From assembly GCA_964370435.1 (NCBI GenBank), contig CAYJJG010000008.1:1-64000 (forward strand): 64,000 nt of DNA. Reading direction: 5' to 3'. A program made the translations under genes and the position numbers. Below are positions 45,610 through 54,222 of the stretch, piece by piece. Origin of the DNA: CALVGQ01 sp964370435. Lineage in GTDB: Bacteria > Bacillota_I > Bacilli_A > Erysipelotrichales > Erysipelotrichaceae. Below the pieces are notes generated by a model. It saw only the letters and a list, made by a program, of their open reading frames with translations. It had not been told where the DNA came from and searched no databases. How positions within the stretch are numbered: position 1 is the stretch's first letter; each line of letters begins with the position of its first letter.

Positions 45610-46413
45610 ATGAAGAAATTAATTAAAGCGATAAAAAAATTCCTTTCTTTAGAGGGAGAATTGTTTCGTTATGCTTTTAGCTATAGTTTACTGTTAGCGC
45701 TATTTCCTTGTTTGTTTTTGTTAGTATACTTATATCAAACTACAATTATAAATATTATGGACTTATTAGATTTCTTATATTTACTACTACCTTCTGAGCT
45801 CATAAAACCACTTGTGGAGTATCTTATGCTACAAGATCAGCATTCAGTCATATCTACTTTTTTTTCCGTTGTGATTTCGATAGTGGTGGCTAGTCAAAGT
45901 TTTTATTCATTTTTAATTTTATGTGCAGAAGATGAAGAAATTAAGGTTCTAAGTATTGCGATAAGAATTAAAGCTGTCTACTTATTTATAGTCTTTATCG
46001 GCGCATTAATATTTTTTGCGATATTATCAATTGTTGTGCCAATATCAATGTTCTACTCAATTCCAACAATGTTATTGATATTTAATTATTTATTTTATCA
46101 CTTGATTACTTTTAGGAAATATAAGCTAAAAGAAAGTAGTATTGGGGCGCTTTTTAGCACTGTTGCATTATTGGTTTATTCAACATTGTTTTTTTGGATA
46201 ATTCGGACATTTACAAGCTATGAAAGTATTTATGGACCTTTAAGTAGTGTGGTCATACTACTTTTATCTGTTTATGTAGTTAGTAATATTTTATATTTTG
46301 GTTATTGTCTTAATGTGGTATATCGAAGAGATACTTATCATGAAATAAAGTTTGAAAAAGGATATTGCTGGCTAGAAAAAACTATGAAAGTATTTAAAAG
46401 AACTCATAAATGA
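45610..46413 (+). CDS. YihY/BrkB-family membrane protein
   Basis: The 267-residue product has six membrane segments in the family pattern: an N-terminal amphipathic helix, FSYSLLLALFPCLFLLVYLY and the later YGPLSSVVILLLSVYVVSNILYFGYCLN. These proteins were once thought to be RNase BN; the function is not established. The ribosome site is weak (ggtgataat). It converges on the Cys-rich protein gene. Confidence 0.8.
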   Translation: MKKLIKAIKKFLSLEGELFRYAFSYSLLLALFPCLFLLVYLYQTTIINIMDLLDFLYLLLPSELIKPLVEYLMLQDQHSVISTFFSVVISIVVASQSFYSFLILCAEDEEIKVLSIAIRIKAVYLFIVFIGALIFFAILSIVVPISMFYSIPTMLLIFNYLFYHLITFRKYKLKESSIGALFSTVALLVYSTLFFWIIRTFTSYESIYGPLSSVVILLLSVYVVSNILYFGYCLNVVYRRDTYHEIKFEKGYCWLEKTMKVFKRTHK

Positions 46414-46417
46414 GTTC

Positions 46418-46822
46418 TTATTTATATGTCTGTTCTTTTCGCATAGTGGTAGTACAAGTTTTTTTATAATAATAATCTTCACTGTTGCCAGGTTGAAAGA
46501 TTTCCTCAAACGCTGTTGTTTCTTCAACAATGCTGTGCATAAGAGAAGTTTCTGAAGGTTCATTACTAATATCAGCATCAGTATTACTTTCATCACTACT
46601 TGGTGCAGTTTCACTGGTATCATCACCACAACAATTGGTACAATCGGCGCAGTTACCTGTACAGTCAGTATTTGAGGAGCTGTTGACACCACCACAATCT
46701 TCTTCACAACAATTGTACATTGTACTGCTTTGATCATAGTTGGCGCTCATCGCTTCGGGGTTATCCCATCCATCTTTATAGGGAGCCGATAGTTGCTGGC
46801 ATTTGATTTCTAAGTCATTCAT
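46418..46822 (-). CDS. cysteine-rich small acidic protein, unknown function
   Basis: The 134-residue product has no signal peptide. Cysteines are concentrated in the middle: CCEEDC, then CTGNCADCTNCC, set in a Ser/Asp/Asn-rich, acidic context, with further Cys at residue 8 and near the C-terminus. A strong site (ataaggagg) supports translation. I recognise no family; metal binding or a disulfide-linked coat-like protein are possible. It is divergent from the M15 peptidase gene, which lies 150 bases away. Confidence 0.6.
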   Translation of the reverse strand: MNDLEIKCQQLSAPYKDGWDNPEAMSANYDQSSTMYNCCEEDCGGVNSSSNTDCTGNCADCTNCCGDDTSETAPSSDESNTDADISNEPSETSLMHSIVEETTAFEEIFQPGNSEDYYYKKTCTTTMRKEQTYK

Positions 46823-46972
46823 TATATTTCCTCCTTATAGTTATATAGTATTCGCTATTTTAAAGAGTGTGCTTTTTAATGAAAATAATAAAAGATAAAA
46901 ACTTAGATTGTGATATTTGACTTAGGCTTTTTCATAAGGAATGCATAAACTACATTGGAAGGAGGTATTTAT

Positions 46973-47659
46973 ATGGCAAAGATATTAGTGTATGATCCAT
47001 CAGCAAATCAAATTTTTGCTTTTACTCGTGATGAAGATGATCCAATGCCGTATTCTTATGGCACAACACTTAGAGTGCGTGAATTTCGTGGTTCCAGCCG
47101 ATCTTCAGTACTGTGGACGACAACTACAGCGATGGAATCGTGGAATATAACACGAAGGACTTATGGAAGAGGGATTCCCGTGGGCTATGCCTTTAAGCGT
47201 GTTTGGGAAGGCGGGCATGGTTTAACCTCGCAACATTATGCAGGAGTATCCTTTGATGTAGGGCAAACATCAAGTCAAACTTTACGCAATGAAATGTACA
47301 ATACAGCACGAAATTTAGGAGTATGGGGTTATGTGGAACCACTATCAATGACGCCGACATGGGTGCATTTTGATAGACGCTATGGAACACCAGCATGCGG
47401 TGGAACTTCGGGTTATCCAACGGTAAGACGAGGCAGCATATCTACTTATGTATTGGTACTACAAGATGGTCTTAATGCTTTGGGTTATAACGCTCGATTC
47501 TTAGATGGGATTTTTGGTAACGCAACCTACAATGCAGTCGTAGAGTTTCAAAGAGCTAATGGACTTAGCGTAGATGGTATTGTAGGTTGTCAAACATGGC
47601 GAGTACTCACTAATGAAGTAGTGGGTATTGGACAAACACCTACGGTTCTTCAACCGTAA
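46973..47659 (+). CDS. M15-type carboxypeptidase with peptidoglycan-binding domain
   Basis: The 228-residue product combines an M15/VanY-type zinc peptidase domain with a C-terminal peptidoglycan-binding type 1 domain (VLVLQDGLNALGYNARFLDG, FGNATYNAVVEFQRANGLSV). Zinc ligands fit SQHYAGVSFD and WVHFDRRYG. There is no signal peptide, which is unusual unless it is released by lysis or an exported partner, as with phage endolysins. The ATG at 46973 follows ggaaggagg. Confidence 0.75.
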   Translation: MAKILVYDPSANQIFAFTRDEDDPMPYSYGTTLRVREFRGSSRSSVLWTTTTAMESWNITRRTYGRGIPVGYAFKRVWEGGHGLTSQHYAGVSFDVGQTSSQTLRNEMYNTARNLGVWGYVEPLSMTPTWVHFDRRYGTPACGGTSGYPTVRRGSISTYVLVLQDGLNALGYNARFLDGIFGNATYNAVVEFQRANGLSVDGIVGCQTWRVLTNEVVGIGQTPTVLQP

Positions 47660-47663
47660 TAAA

Positions 47664-47679
47664 TTTACTAAAACTATTA
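47664..47679 (+). promoter_or_regulatory. galactose-module operator candidate (box 1)
   Basis: tttactaaaactatta, one of four related boxes (TTTAsTAAA core) clustered before galM and before mglB. Confidence 0.45.
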
Positions 47680-47753
47680 TGAAGATTGGTTGGAAATATA
47701 TTAAGTAAAATTAATTATTTATAGAATTTTATAAAAACAGTATTGTAAAGGAC

Positions 47754-47814
47754 ACTTATGTTATCAATAAGTTATTTAGTGATTCTAGTATAACTTAAAT
47801 AACATAAGTTCTTT
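47754..47814 (+). terminator. long hairpin, possible terminator before galM
   Basis: A perfect 11-bp stem acttatgttat (47754-47764) with ataacataagt (47799-47809), followed by tctttta. It may end the M15 transcript or act in the galM leader region. Confidence 0.6.
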
Positions 47815-47822
47815 TACTAGTA

Positions 47823-47838
47823 TTTTAGTAAAATTTTA
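47823..47838 (+). promoter_or_regulatory. galactose-module operator candidate (box 2)
   Basis: ttttagtaaaatttta, containing the palindromic core TTTTAGTAAAA, about 45 bases before a TATAAT at 47881-47886 upstream of galM. Confidence 0.45.
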
Positions 47839-47928
47839 ATTTTTTTTGAATTTTTTATAGCAAAAAACGGGCGTAGATAATATAATTGGAGTGTCTGATG
47901 AAAGGGCTTGCAGTACAGGTGTTGAAAT

Positions 47929-48942
47929 ATGAGAAAAATATTTGATCAAATTAAAGGACAAAATATACATAGTTATATTCTTGAAAATGATAAAATCAAA
48001 ATCGAAGTTCTTGATTTTGGAGCACGAATTAATAGGTGTCTAATAAAAGATAACAATATCGATGTTGTTCAAGGATATGATAGCATAAAGGCACTTTTAG
48101 AGGGTGAGCGTTATATGGGGGCAACAATAGGTAGAGTTGCTAATCGTATAGCTAAAGGTGATTTAACTATCGATGGGAAAACGTATGCTTTAGCAAAAAA
48201 TAATAACGGCAATACACTCCATGGCGGTGACGAAGGTTTTGAAAGCAAACTATTTGATGTAGTCTGTTATGATGATTATCTAGAGTGTAGTTATATAAGT
48301 AAACATTTAGAAGAAAATTTCCCTGGAAATTTAGAATTAAAGATTACCTATCGCTTATTAGAGGATGGATGGTCTTATGAATATCAAGCAACAAGTGATC
48401 AAGATACAGTCTGTTCGATAACTAATCATGCTTATTTTAATCTTAATGGATATGATAGTGGTAGTGTGTTGAATCACTTAATAAAAATTGAAGCTGACGA
48501 ATATGCTCGTGTTGATGAGGATGGATTAACACTAGATGAAGTTGAGTGTGTCGACAATACACCATTTGACTTCAAAGAGTTCAAGGTTATCGCAGAACAT
48601 ATGGCGCTAGAACACCAACAATTAGCATTTGCTTCAGGTTTCGATCATAATTTTTTAATTAAAGGTAATGGATTAAGACCATGCGCAACAGTAAAGGGCG
48701 AATCCTTATTGATGGAAGTTTTTACAACAATGCCATGTATGCATTTCTATACTGCTAATTTTCTAAATGTAAAAGAGGGGAAATCAAATACAGCATTTGA
48801 TAAAAATAGTTCCCTTTGTTTAGAAACGCAGTATTATCCTAATGCTATGCAGTACGAAAAATATGAAAAACCTTATCTTGAAAAAGGGAAAATAATGAAA
48901 CATTGCACTGAATTTAGATTTAAAAGTGCTGAGGGGGAATAA
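47929..48942 (+). CDS. galM: aldose 1-epimerase (galactose mutarotase)
   Basis: The 337-residue product interconverts alpha and beta galactose. Conserved segments are YMGATIGRVANRIAKG, GNTLHGGDEGFESK, SITNHAYFNLNGY with the catalytic His, SGFDHNFLI, and the C-terminal LETQYYPNAMQ with the catalytic Glu. It is the first gene of the galactose module and precedes galK by 2 bases. The start follows caggtg. Confidence 0.92.
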   Translation: MRKIFDQIKGQNIHSYILENDKIKIEVLDFGARINRCLIKDNNIDVVQGYDSIKALLEGERYMGATIGRVANRIAKGDLTIDGKTYALAKNNNGNTLHGGDEGFESKLFDVVCYDDYLECSYISKHLEENFPGNLELKITYRLLEDGWSYEYQATSDQDTVCSITNHAYFNLNGYDSGSVLNHLIKIEADEYARVDEDGLTLDEVECVDNTPFDFKEFKVIAEHMALEHQQLAFASGFDHNFLIKGNGLRPCATVKGESLLMEVFTTMPCMHFYTANFLNVKEGKSNTAFDKNSSLCLETQYYPNAMQYEKYEKPYLEKGKIMKHCTEFRFKSAEGE

Positions 48943-48944
48943 TC

Positions 48945-50216
48945 ATGAAAAGACAAGAAATCGAATCACTGTTAAAAACTGAGATTTTGGATGATGTTAT
49001 CAAACAATGTATTTGTGATAATGATATGCAAAAAGAAAAAAACCGTTATCTAGATTTAATAAAAAAAGCTTATGATCAATTTGGTGATCAAGAGTATTCT
49101 TTATTTTCTGCTCCAGGAAGAACTGAAGTAGGAGGAAATCATACTGATCATCAACGTGGTAGAGTGCTAGCTGCTAGTGTAAATATGGATATGGTAGCAG
49201 TAGTTACTCCATGTGATGGGGTAATTGAATTTGTATCAGAAGGGTTTTCTATCAACCCAATATCTTTAGATGATTTATCTATTAAAGAAGATGAAGTTAA
49301 CACTTCAGAAGGGTTAATACGTGGTATATGTGCACGCTTTATAGAACTAGGTTATTTAAGTGGTGGTTTTAAAGCATACTGTAATTCTGGGGTGCTTCCT
49401 GGTTCGGGTATTTCTAGTAGTGCGGCATTTGAGGTGTTAGTTGGAACAATTCTTAATCATTTATATAATGAAGGAAAAGTATCAGCTATTGAAATTGCAC
49501 AAATTGGACAATATGCAGAAAATTATTACTTTAAAAAACCTTGTGGTTTAATGGATCAAATGGCCTGTTCTGTAGGTGGATTTGTTACTATAGATTTTGA
49601 AGATGTAAAAAATCCAGTAGTAGAAAAAGTGGATTTTGACTTTGCGAACTGTAATTATGTGCTTTGTTTAATTGATACTAAAGGTGATCATGCTGATTTA
49701 AGTGAAGAATATGGTCTTATGCCAAAAGAAATGAAAGAAGTTGCACAGGTGCTATCTAAAGAAGTGATGAGCGAAGTAACTATGGATGAGTTCATAGAAA
49801 ATATTGCTACGATAAGAAAACAGACTAGTGATCGCTCTATTTTAAGAGGATATCATTTCTTAAATGAAAACAAACGCGTATTGAAACAAGTTGAATCTTT
49901 AAAAGAAAATGATTTACCTAGATTCTTGAATTTAATTATTGAATCAGGTTATAGTTCTTATATGTATCTTCAAAATGTTTACTCTACAGATAAGCCTAGT
50001 GAACAAAATTTATCGGTTGCTTTAGCTATTTCAGAAAACCTACTTCAAGATGATGGAGCATGGCGTGTTCATGGTGGTGGATTAGCTGGTACTATTCAGG
50101 CATTTGTGCCAAAAGAAAAGCTTGCAGATTACCGCTTTAAGATGGAAGAAATTTATGGTGAAAATAGTTGTATTGTGCTCTCAATTAGACCGGTTGGAGG
50201 GGTTAAAATTCTTTAA
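48945..50216 (+). CDS. galK: galactokinase (GHMP family)
   Basis: The 423-residue product phosphorylates galactose to galactose-1-phosphate. The galactokinase signature GRTEVGGNHTDHQRG, the GHMP ATP-binding motif VLPGSGISSSAAFEV and the C-terminal GGGLAGTIQAFV are all present, as is the Asp in KPCGLMDQMACSVGG. The protein is somewhat longer than many galactokinases. It follows galM directly. The Leloir partners galT and galE are not in the window. Confidence 0.9.
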   Translation: MKRQEIESLLKTEILDDVIKQCICDNDMQKEKNRYLDLIKKAYDQFGDQEYSLFSAPGRTEVGGNHTDHQRGRVLAASVNMDMVAVVTPCDGVIEFVSEGFSINPISLDDLSIKEDEVNTSEGLIRGICARFIELGYLSGGFKAYCNSGVLPGSGISSSAAFEVLVGTILNHLYNEGKVSAIEIAQIGQYAENYYFKKPCGLMDQMACSVGGFVTIDFEDVKNPVVEKVDFDFANCNYVLCLIDTKGDHADLSEEYGLMPKEMKEVAQVLSKEVMSEVTMDEFIENIATIRKQTSDRSILRGYHFLNENKRVLKQVESLKENDLPRFLNLIIESGYSSYMYLQNVYSTDKPSEQNLSVALAISENLLQDDGAWRVHGGGLAGTIQAFVPKEKLADYRFKMEEIYGENSCIVLSIRPVGGVKIL

Positions 50217-50222
50217 TAAAAG

Positions 50223-50238
50223 TTTACTAAAACTATTT
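50223..50238 (+). promoter_or_regulatory. galactose-module operator candidate (box 3)
   Basis: tttactaaaactattt, immediately after the galK stop codon and 170 bases before the mglB promoter. Confidence 0.45.
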
Positions 50239-50346
50239 GATGATTTTCTTGTATTGTGAGTTAATTATGAAAAAATATTAAAAAGATATCTAAATTTATA
50301 ATAATTGCTTAAAAAAAGGGTTATTTTATAGTTCCACCACAAAACA

Positions 50347-50362
50347 TTTAGTAAAACTATTA
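50347..50362 (+). promoter_or_regulatory. galactose-module operator candidate (box 4)
   Basis: tttagtaaaactatta, 28 bases upstream of the mglB -35 hexamer. Confidence 0.5.
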
Positions 50363-50390
50363 ATTAATTCAAAAATATTTAGTATCTTTA

Positions 50391-50419
50391 TTGACATCGA
50401 TTAAAAAGAATCATAAAAT
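50391..50419 (+). promoter_or_regulatory. mglB promoter
   Basis: TTGACA (50391-50396), 17-base spacer, TAAAAT (50414-50419). Close to the sigma-A consensus. Confidence 0.8.
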
Positions 50420-50433
50420 GTAAGCGTATACAA
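50418..50433 (+). promoter_or_regulatory. catabolite-responsive element (cre)
   Basis: atgtaagcgtatacaa fits the CcpA consensus WTGNNARCGNWWWCAW at every position. It overlaps the -10 box and start point of the mglB promoter, a placement that gives repression when preferred sugars are present. Confidence 0.78.
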
Positions 50434-50462
50434 ATTATAGAGGTATACGGGAGGAAAAAATA

Positions 50463-51515
50463 ATGAAAAAAATTATTGCTTTATGTGCTACATTATTGAT
50501 GGTAATCAGTCTTGTAGGATGTACAACAGACACAGAACCAACTGGTACAACGGATCCTTCTACTACTCCTGATGTTCAAGAAACAGAAACAGTAGTAATC
50601 GGAGCAAACATCTATTCAGGTACTGATAACTTTATGAATGGTGTTGTTAGACCTGCATTAGAATCTGCAGCAGCTGCTGCTGGTGCAACAATTACTATTG
50701 CCGATTCTCAAGCAAACCAAGCAACATTAAATGATCAAGTAGATACATTTATTAGTCAAGAAGTAGATGTATTAGCAATCAACTTAGTTGACCCTGCTGC
50801 TGCTGGTGAAATTATCGCTAAAGCACAAGCTGCTGATATTCCATTAGTATTATTTAACAAAGAAGCTACTGACGGATCAATGACTTCTTATGACAAAGTT
50901 TGGTATGTAGGTACTAACTCTGCAGAATCAGGAATTATCCAAGGTGAAATGATGGCTGCTGATATCCAAGCTAACCCTGAGTGGGACAAAAACGCTGATG
51001 GTGTTATCCAATACGTTATGTTAAAAGGTGAAGCTGGACATCCAGATGCTGAAGCAAGAACAGAATGGTCAGTAAAAACTATCGTTGAAGCTGGTATCGA
51101 AGTTGAAGAATTAGCAATGCAACCTTCTTCTCAATGGTCTACAGCTGATGGAGAAGCTAACTTAAGTGGTTGGTTAACTCAATTCGGTGACGAAATTGAA
51201 TTAGTAATTGCAAACAATGACGGTATGGCATTTGGTGCTGCTGCTGCAATGGAAAAAGCAAGTGTTTCTATCCCATTATATGGTGTAGATGCATTAGCAG
51301 AAGCATTAACTATGATTGAAGCTGGTACTATGAATGGTACAGTATTAAATGATGGTGTTAACCAAGCTCAAGCTACTATCGATTTAGCAGTTAATGCAGC
51401 TAAAGGTGTAGATGTAGTTGAGGGAACAAATTGGGTTATTGAAAATGAAGAAACAAAAGCAGTACGTGTACCATATGTTGGTGTTACAGCTGCAAACGTT
51501 GCAGATTTCAAATAA
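50463..51515 (+). CDS. mglB: galactose ABC transporter substrate-binding lipoprotein
   Basis: The 350-residue product is a periplasmic-binding-protein type 1 lipoprotein with the lipidated C20 in SLVGC, a Thr-rich linker, and the MglB-type core (VVIGANIYSGTDNFMNG, DTFISQEVDVLAINLVDP, LFNKEATDG, VIANNDGMAFGA, YGVDALAEA). Next to mglA and mglC it forms the high-affinity galactose/methylgalactoside importer. Start follows gggagg. Confidence 0.92.
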   Translation: MKKIIALCATLLMVISLVGCTTDTEPTGTTDPSTTPDVQETETVVIGANIYSGTDNFMNGVVRPALESAAAAAGATITIADSQANQATLNDQVDTFISQEVDVLAINLVDPAAAGEIIAKAQAADIPLVLFNKEATDGSMTSYDKVWYVGTNSAESGIIQGEMMAADIQANPEWDKNADGVIQYVMLKGEAGHPDAEARTEWSVKTIVEAGIEVEELAMQPSSQWSTADGEANLSGWLTQFGDEIELVIANNDGMAFGAAAAMEKASVSIPLYGVDALAEALTMIEAGTMNGTVLNDGVNQAQATIDLAVNAAKGVDVVEGTNWVIENEETKAVRVPYVGVTAANVADFK

Positions 51516-51594
51516 TTAAAATTTAGGTCAAAATTGTTGGAGTATATGAGTATTTATTTATATACTCCAATATTTTAAAAAGAGGTGAGAATTG

Positions 51595-53091
51595 ATGGCT
51601 GGTGAGTATTTATTAGAAATAAAAAATGTACATAAATCATTTAGTGGAATTCAGGTTCTAAAAGGGGTTAATCTTAATGTTAGACCTGGTACGGTACACT
51701 CATTAATGGGTGAAAATGGTGCTGGTAAATCTACTTTAATGAAATGTATGTTCGGTATTTATTTTCAAGATGAAGGTAATTTTTTCTTGAACGGAAAAGA
51801 GTTTAACTTTGAAGATCCTAAAGATGCACTCGAAAATGGAGTTTCTATGGTTCATCAAGAGTTGAATCAAATATTACAAATGACTGTAAGTGATAATATC
51901 TGGTTAGGTCGTTATCATAAAAAAGGTATTGTAATTGATGAGAAGACTAAATATGATGAAACAAAGAAATTTTTTGATGAGATAGGTGTTTCAGTTGATC
52001 CTAATGCTAAACTACAAGACTTAAGTGTAAGTCAAAGACAGATGATTGAAATTGCTAAAGCGATAAGCTATGATGCAAAAATCATTGTATTAGATGAACC
52101 TACAAGTTCATTAACTGAAAAAGAAGTTGAAACATTATATAAAATTATCAGAAATTTAAAGGCTAAAGGATGCGGAATAATTTATATTTCTCATAAAATG
52201 GACGAAATTTTTGAAATTAGTGATGAAGTTACCGTTTTAAGAGATGGTAGTTATGTCGGAACAGAAAAAATTGAAGATTTAGATTTGAATAAAATCGTAG
52301 CAATGATGGTTGGAAGAAGTCTTGAAAATCGTTTCCCAGAACTTACTAATGTACCTGGTGAAACATTCTTGAAAATTGAAAATTTAACAACTACTTACGA
52401 ACCACAAATTAAGAACATTAATTTGGAAGTAAAAAAAGGCGAAATCCTAGGCTTATATGGATTAGTTGGAGCAGGTAGATCTGAATTATTAGAATCGTTA
52501 TTTGGAATTAGAACAAAGGATTCTGGTAAGATTTATTTGGATGGCAAATTACTGGATAATTCAACACCACTTAAAGCACGACAAAACAAATTTGCATTAC
52601 TTACTGAAGAGCGAAGAGCTACAGGGATATTCCCGGTAGCAGATATTAAGTTTAATTCGTGTAGTGCAAACTTTGAAAACTATCTTGAGGGATTCTTGCT
52701 TAATAATGCCCGCATGGTAGCAGATACAGATGAGCAAATTAAAAACATGAAGATTAAAACCAACGGTCAAAAAGCACAAATTTCCGAACTGAGCGGTGGT
52801 AATCAACAAAAAGTAATTATTGGGAAATGGTTATTAACTAATCCTGATATATTATTACTAGATGAGCCAACTCGAGGTATTGATGTTGGGGCTAAATATG
52901 AAATCTATCAATTGATGATAAATCTAGCTAACCAGGGGAAATCAATTATAATGGTTAGTTCTGAAATGCCTGAATTAATAGGTTGTACAAATAGAATAGC
53001 AGTAATGAGTTCCGGACAAATTGCCGGTATTGTAGATTCTTCTAAAACTGATCAAGAAGAAATCTTCAATTTAGCTGCTAAATATTTATAG
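51595..53091 (+). CDS. mglA: galactose/methylgalactoside ABC transporter ATPase
   Basis: The 498-residue product has two fused ATPase halves. Half 1 has Walker A at residues 39-47 (GENGAGKST), the signature-like LSVSQRQMIEIAKAI and LDEPTSSL. Half 2 has the degenerate P-loop GLVGAGRSE, LSGGNQQKVIIGKWL and LLDEPTRGIDVGAK. This layout defines the sugar-importing CUT2 class. ATG 51595 follows gaggtgag and is preferred to TTG 51592. Confidence 0.93.
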   Translation: MAGEYLLEIKNVHKSFSGIQVLKGVNLNVRPGTVHSLMGENGAGKSTLMKCMFGIYFQDEGNFFLNGKEFNFEDPKDALENGVSMVHQELNQILQMTVSDNIWLGRYHKKGIVIDEKTKYDETKKFFDEIGVSVDPNAKLQDLSVSQRQMIEIAKAISYDAKIIVLDEPTSSLTEKEVETLYKIIRNLKAKGCGIIYISHKMDEIFEISDEVTVLRDGSYVGTEKIEDLDLNKIVAMMVGRSLENRFPELTNVPGETFLKIENLTTTYEPQIKNINLEVKKGEILGLYGLVGAGRSELLESLFGIRTKDSGKIYLDGKLLDNSTPLKARQNKFALLTEERRATGIFPVADIKFNSCSANFENYLEGFLLNNARMVADTDEQIKNMKIKTNGQKAQISELSGGNQQKVIIGKWLLTNPDILLLDEPTRGIDVGAKYEIYQLMINLANQGKSIIMVSSEMPELIGCTNRIAVMSSGQIAGIVDSSKTDQEEIFNLAAKYL

Positions 53092-53101
53092 GAGAAAGTA
53101 T

Positions 53102-54178
53102 ATGAATTTAAATTTTAAAAATATGAAGAAGGAAAACGTAGTTAATTTCCTTACTGAATATGGGATTTATCTTGTAATGGGAGCAATGATTCTTGTAATT
53201 ATCCTTATGAGACCAAACTTCTTATCACTTAAAGTGTTTATCAATATTTTATCGCAATCAAGTGTTAAATTAATATTAGCGCTTGGAGTTGGGGGTATCA
53301 TTGTTCTACAGGGTACTGACCTTTCATTAGGTAGAATTACAGGGTTCGCTACTGTTATTGCAGCTTCACTATTACAAGCTGTTGATGCAGTAAATAAATT
53401 CTATCCAGAATTATTCTTAAATACAATGCCAGCGGCAGTTAGAATAATTGTAACAATTGTACTTTGTATTGTGGTATGTTCAATATTTACTGCAATAAAT
53501 GGTTATATTACTTCAAAATTTGATGTACATCCATTCGTAGTAACTTTAGGTACAAGTTTAGTTGTTTATGGTGTTAATACACTTTATTATAACTTTGGTG
53601 GAGGACAACCTATCGGTAGCCATGATCCAGCTTATAAAGAGTTTGTTAATGGAAATATTCTAAATTTTAAAGAAATGGGTATTATGCAAGGTACACCACT
53701 TGAAGATTTCTTCATTCCACATTTAGTAATCTACGCAGCAGTTATTGCAGTTGTTGTTTACTTTATTTGGAATAAGACAGTATTTGGTAAAAATATGTAT
53801 GCAGTTGGTGGAAATCCAGAAGCTGCAAAAGTAAGTGGAATCAATGTTATTAAAGTATTTGTACAAGTAAATCTATTAGCAGGGATATTATATGGTATTG
53901 GTGGTTTCTTAGAGGCTGCACGTATTGGTTCTGCAAATAACTCAACAGGTTCAGGATATGAATTAGATGCTATCGCAGCATGTGTTATCGGTGGAATTAG
54001 TTTCTCTGGTGGTGTTGGTAATGTTAAATCAGCAATTATTGGGGTATTAATGTTCCAAATCTTAGCATATGGAATGTTATTCTTAGGACTAGGTATTGAG
54101 GTTCAAAACATTATCAAAGGTGCTGTAATTGTAGCTGCAGTTGCTTTAGATAGAAGAAAATACATTAAAAAACGTTAA
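53102..54178 (+). CDS. mglC: galactose/methylgalactoside ABC transporter permease
   Basis: The 358-residue product is a polytopic permease with about ten hydrophobic helices and family segments GVGGIIVLQGTDLSLGRITG, YAVGGNPEAAKVSGINV and AACVIGGISFSGGVGNV. It completes the CUT2 transporter with MglA and MglB. The gene follows mglA after 10 bases (aggaga). Confidence 0.93.
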   Translation: MNLNFKNMKKENVVNFLTEYGIYLVMGAMILVIILMRPNFLSLKVFINILSQSSVKLILALGVGGIIVLQGTDLSLGRITGFATVIAASLLQAVDAVNKFYPELFLNTMPAAVRIIVTIVLCIVVCSIFTAINGYITSKFDVHPFVVTLGTSLVVYGVNTLYYNFGGGQPIGSHDPAYKEFVNGNILNFKEMGIMQGTPLEDFFIPHLVIYAAVIAVVVYFIWNKTVFGKNMYAVGGNPEAAKVSGINVIKVFVQVNLLAGILYGIGGFLEAARIGSANNSTGSGYELDAIAACVIGGISFSGGVGNVKSAIIGVLMFQILAYGMLFLGLGIEVQNIIKGAVIVAAVALDRRKYIKKR

Positions 54179-54183
54179 TTAAA

Positions 54184-54205
54184 AAAAGCCATTTTTATGG
54201 CTTTT
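54184..54205 (+). terminator. hairpin between mglC and lacZ
   Basis: Stem aaaagccat and atggctttt around tttt. The short T tail and the lacZ start 17 bases later suggest partial termination, lowering lacZ relative to mgl. Confidence 0.65.
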
Positions 54206-54222
54206 AATTATTTGGAGGCAAT

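Noticed and set aside
46530..46733. Plus-strand frame opposite the Cys-rich protein
   Set aside because: The minus-strand frame has a strong ribosome site and full-length coding pattern; the plus frame has none.
47847..47886. Consensus promoter directly before galM
   Set aside because: TATAAT at 47881 is good, but the nearest TTGAAT is 29 bases away and no proper -35 lies at 17; left unassigned.
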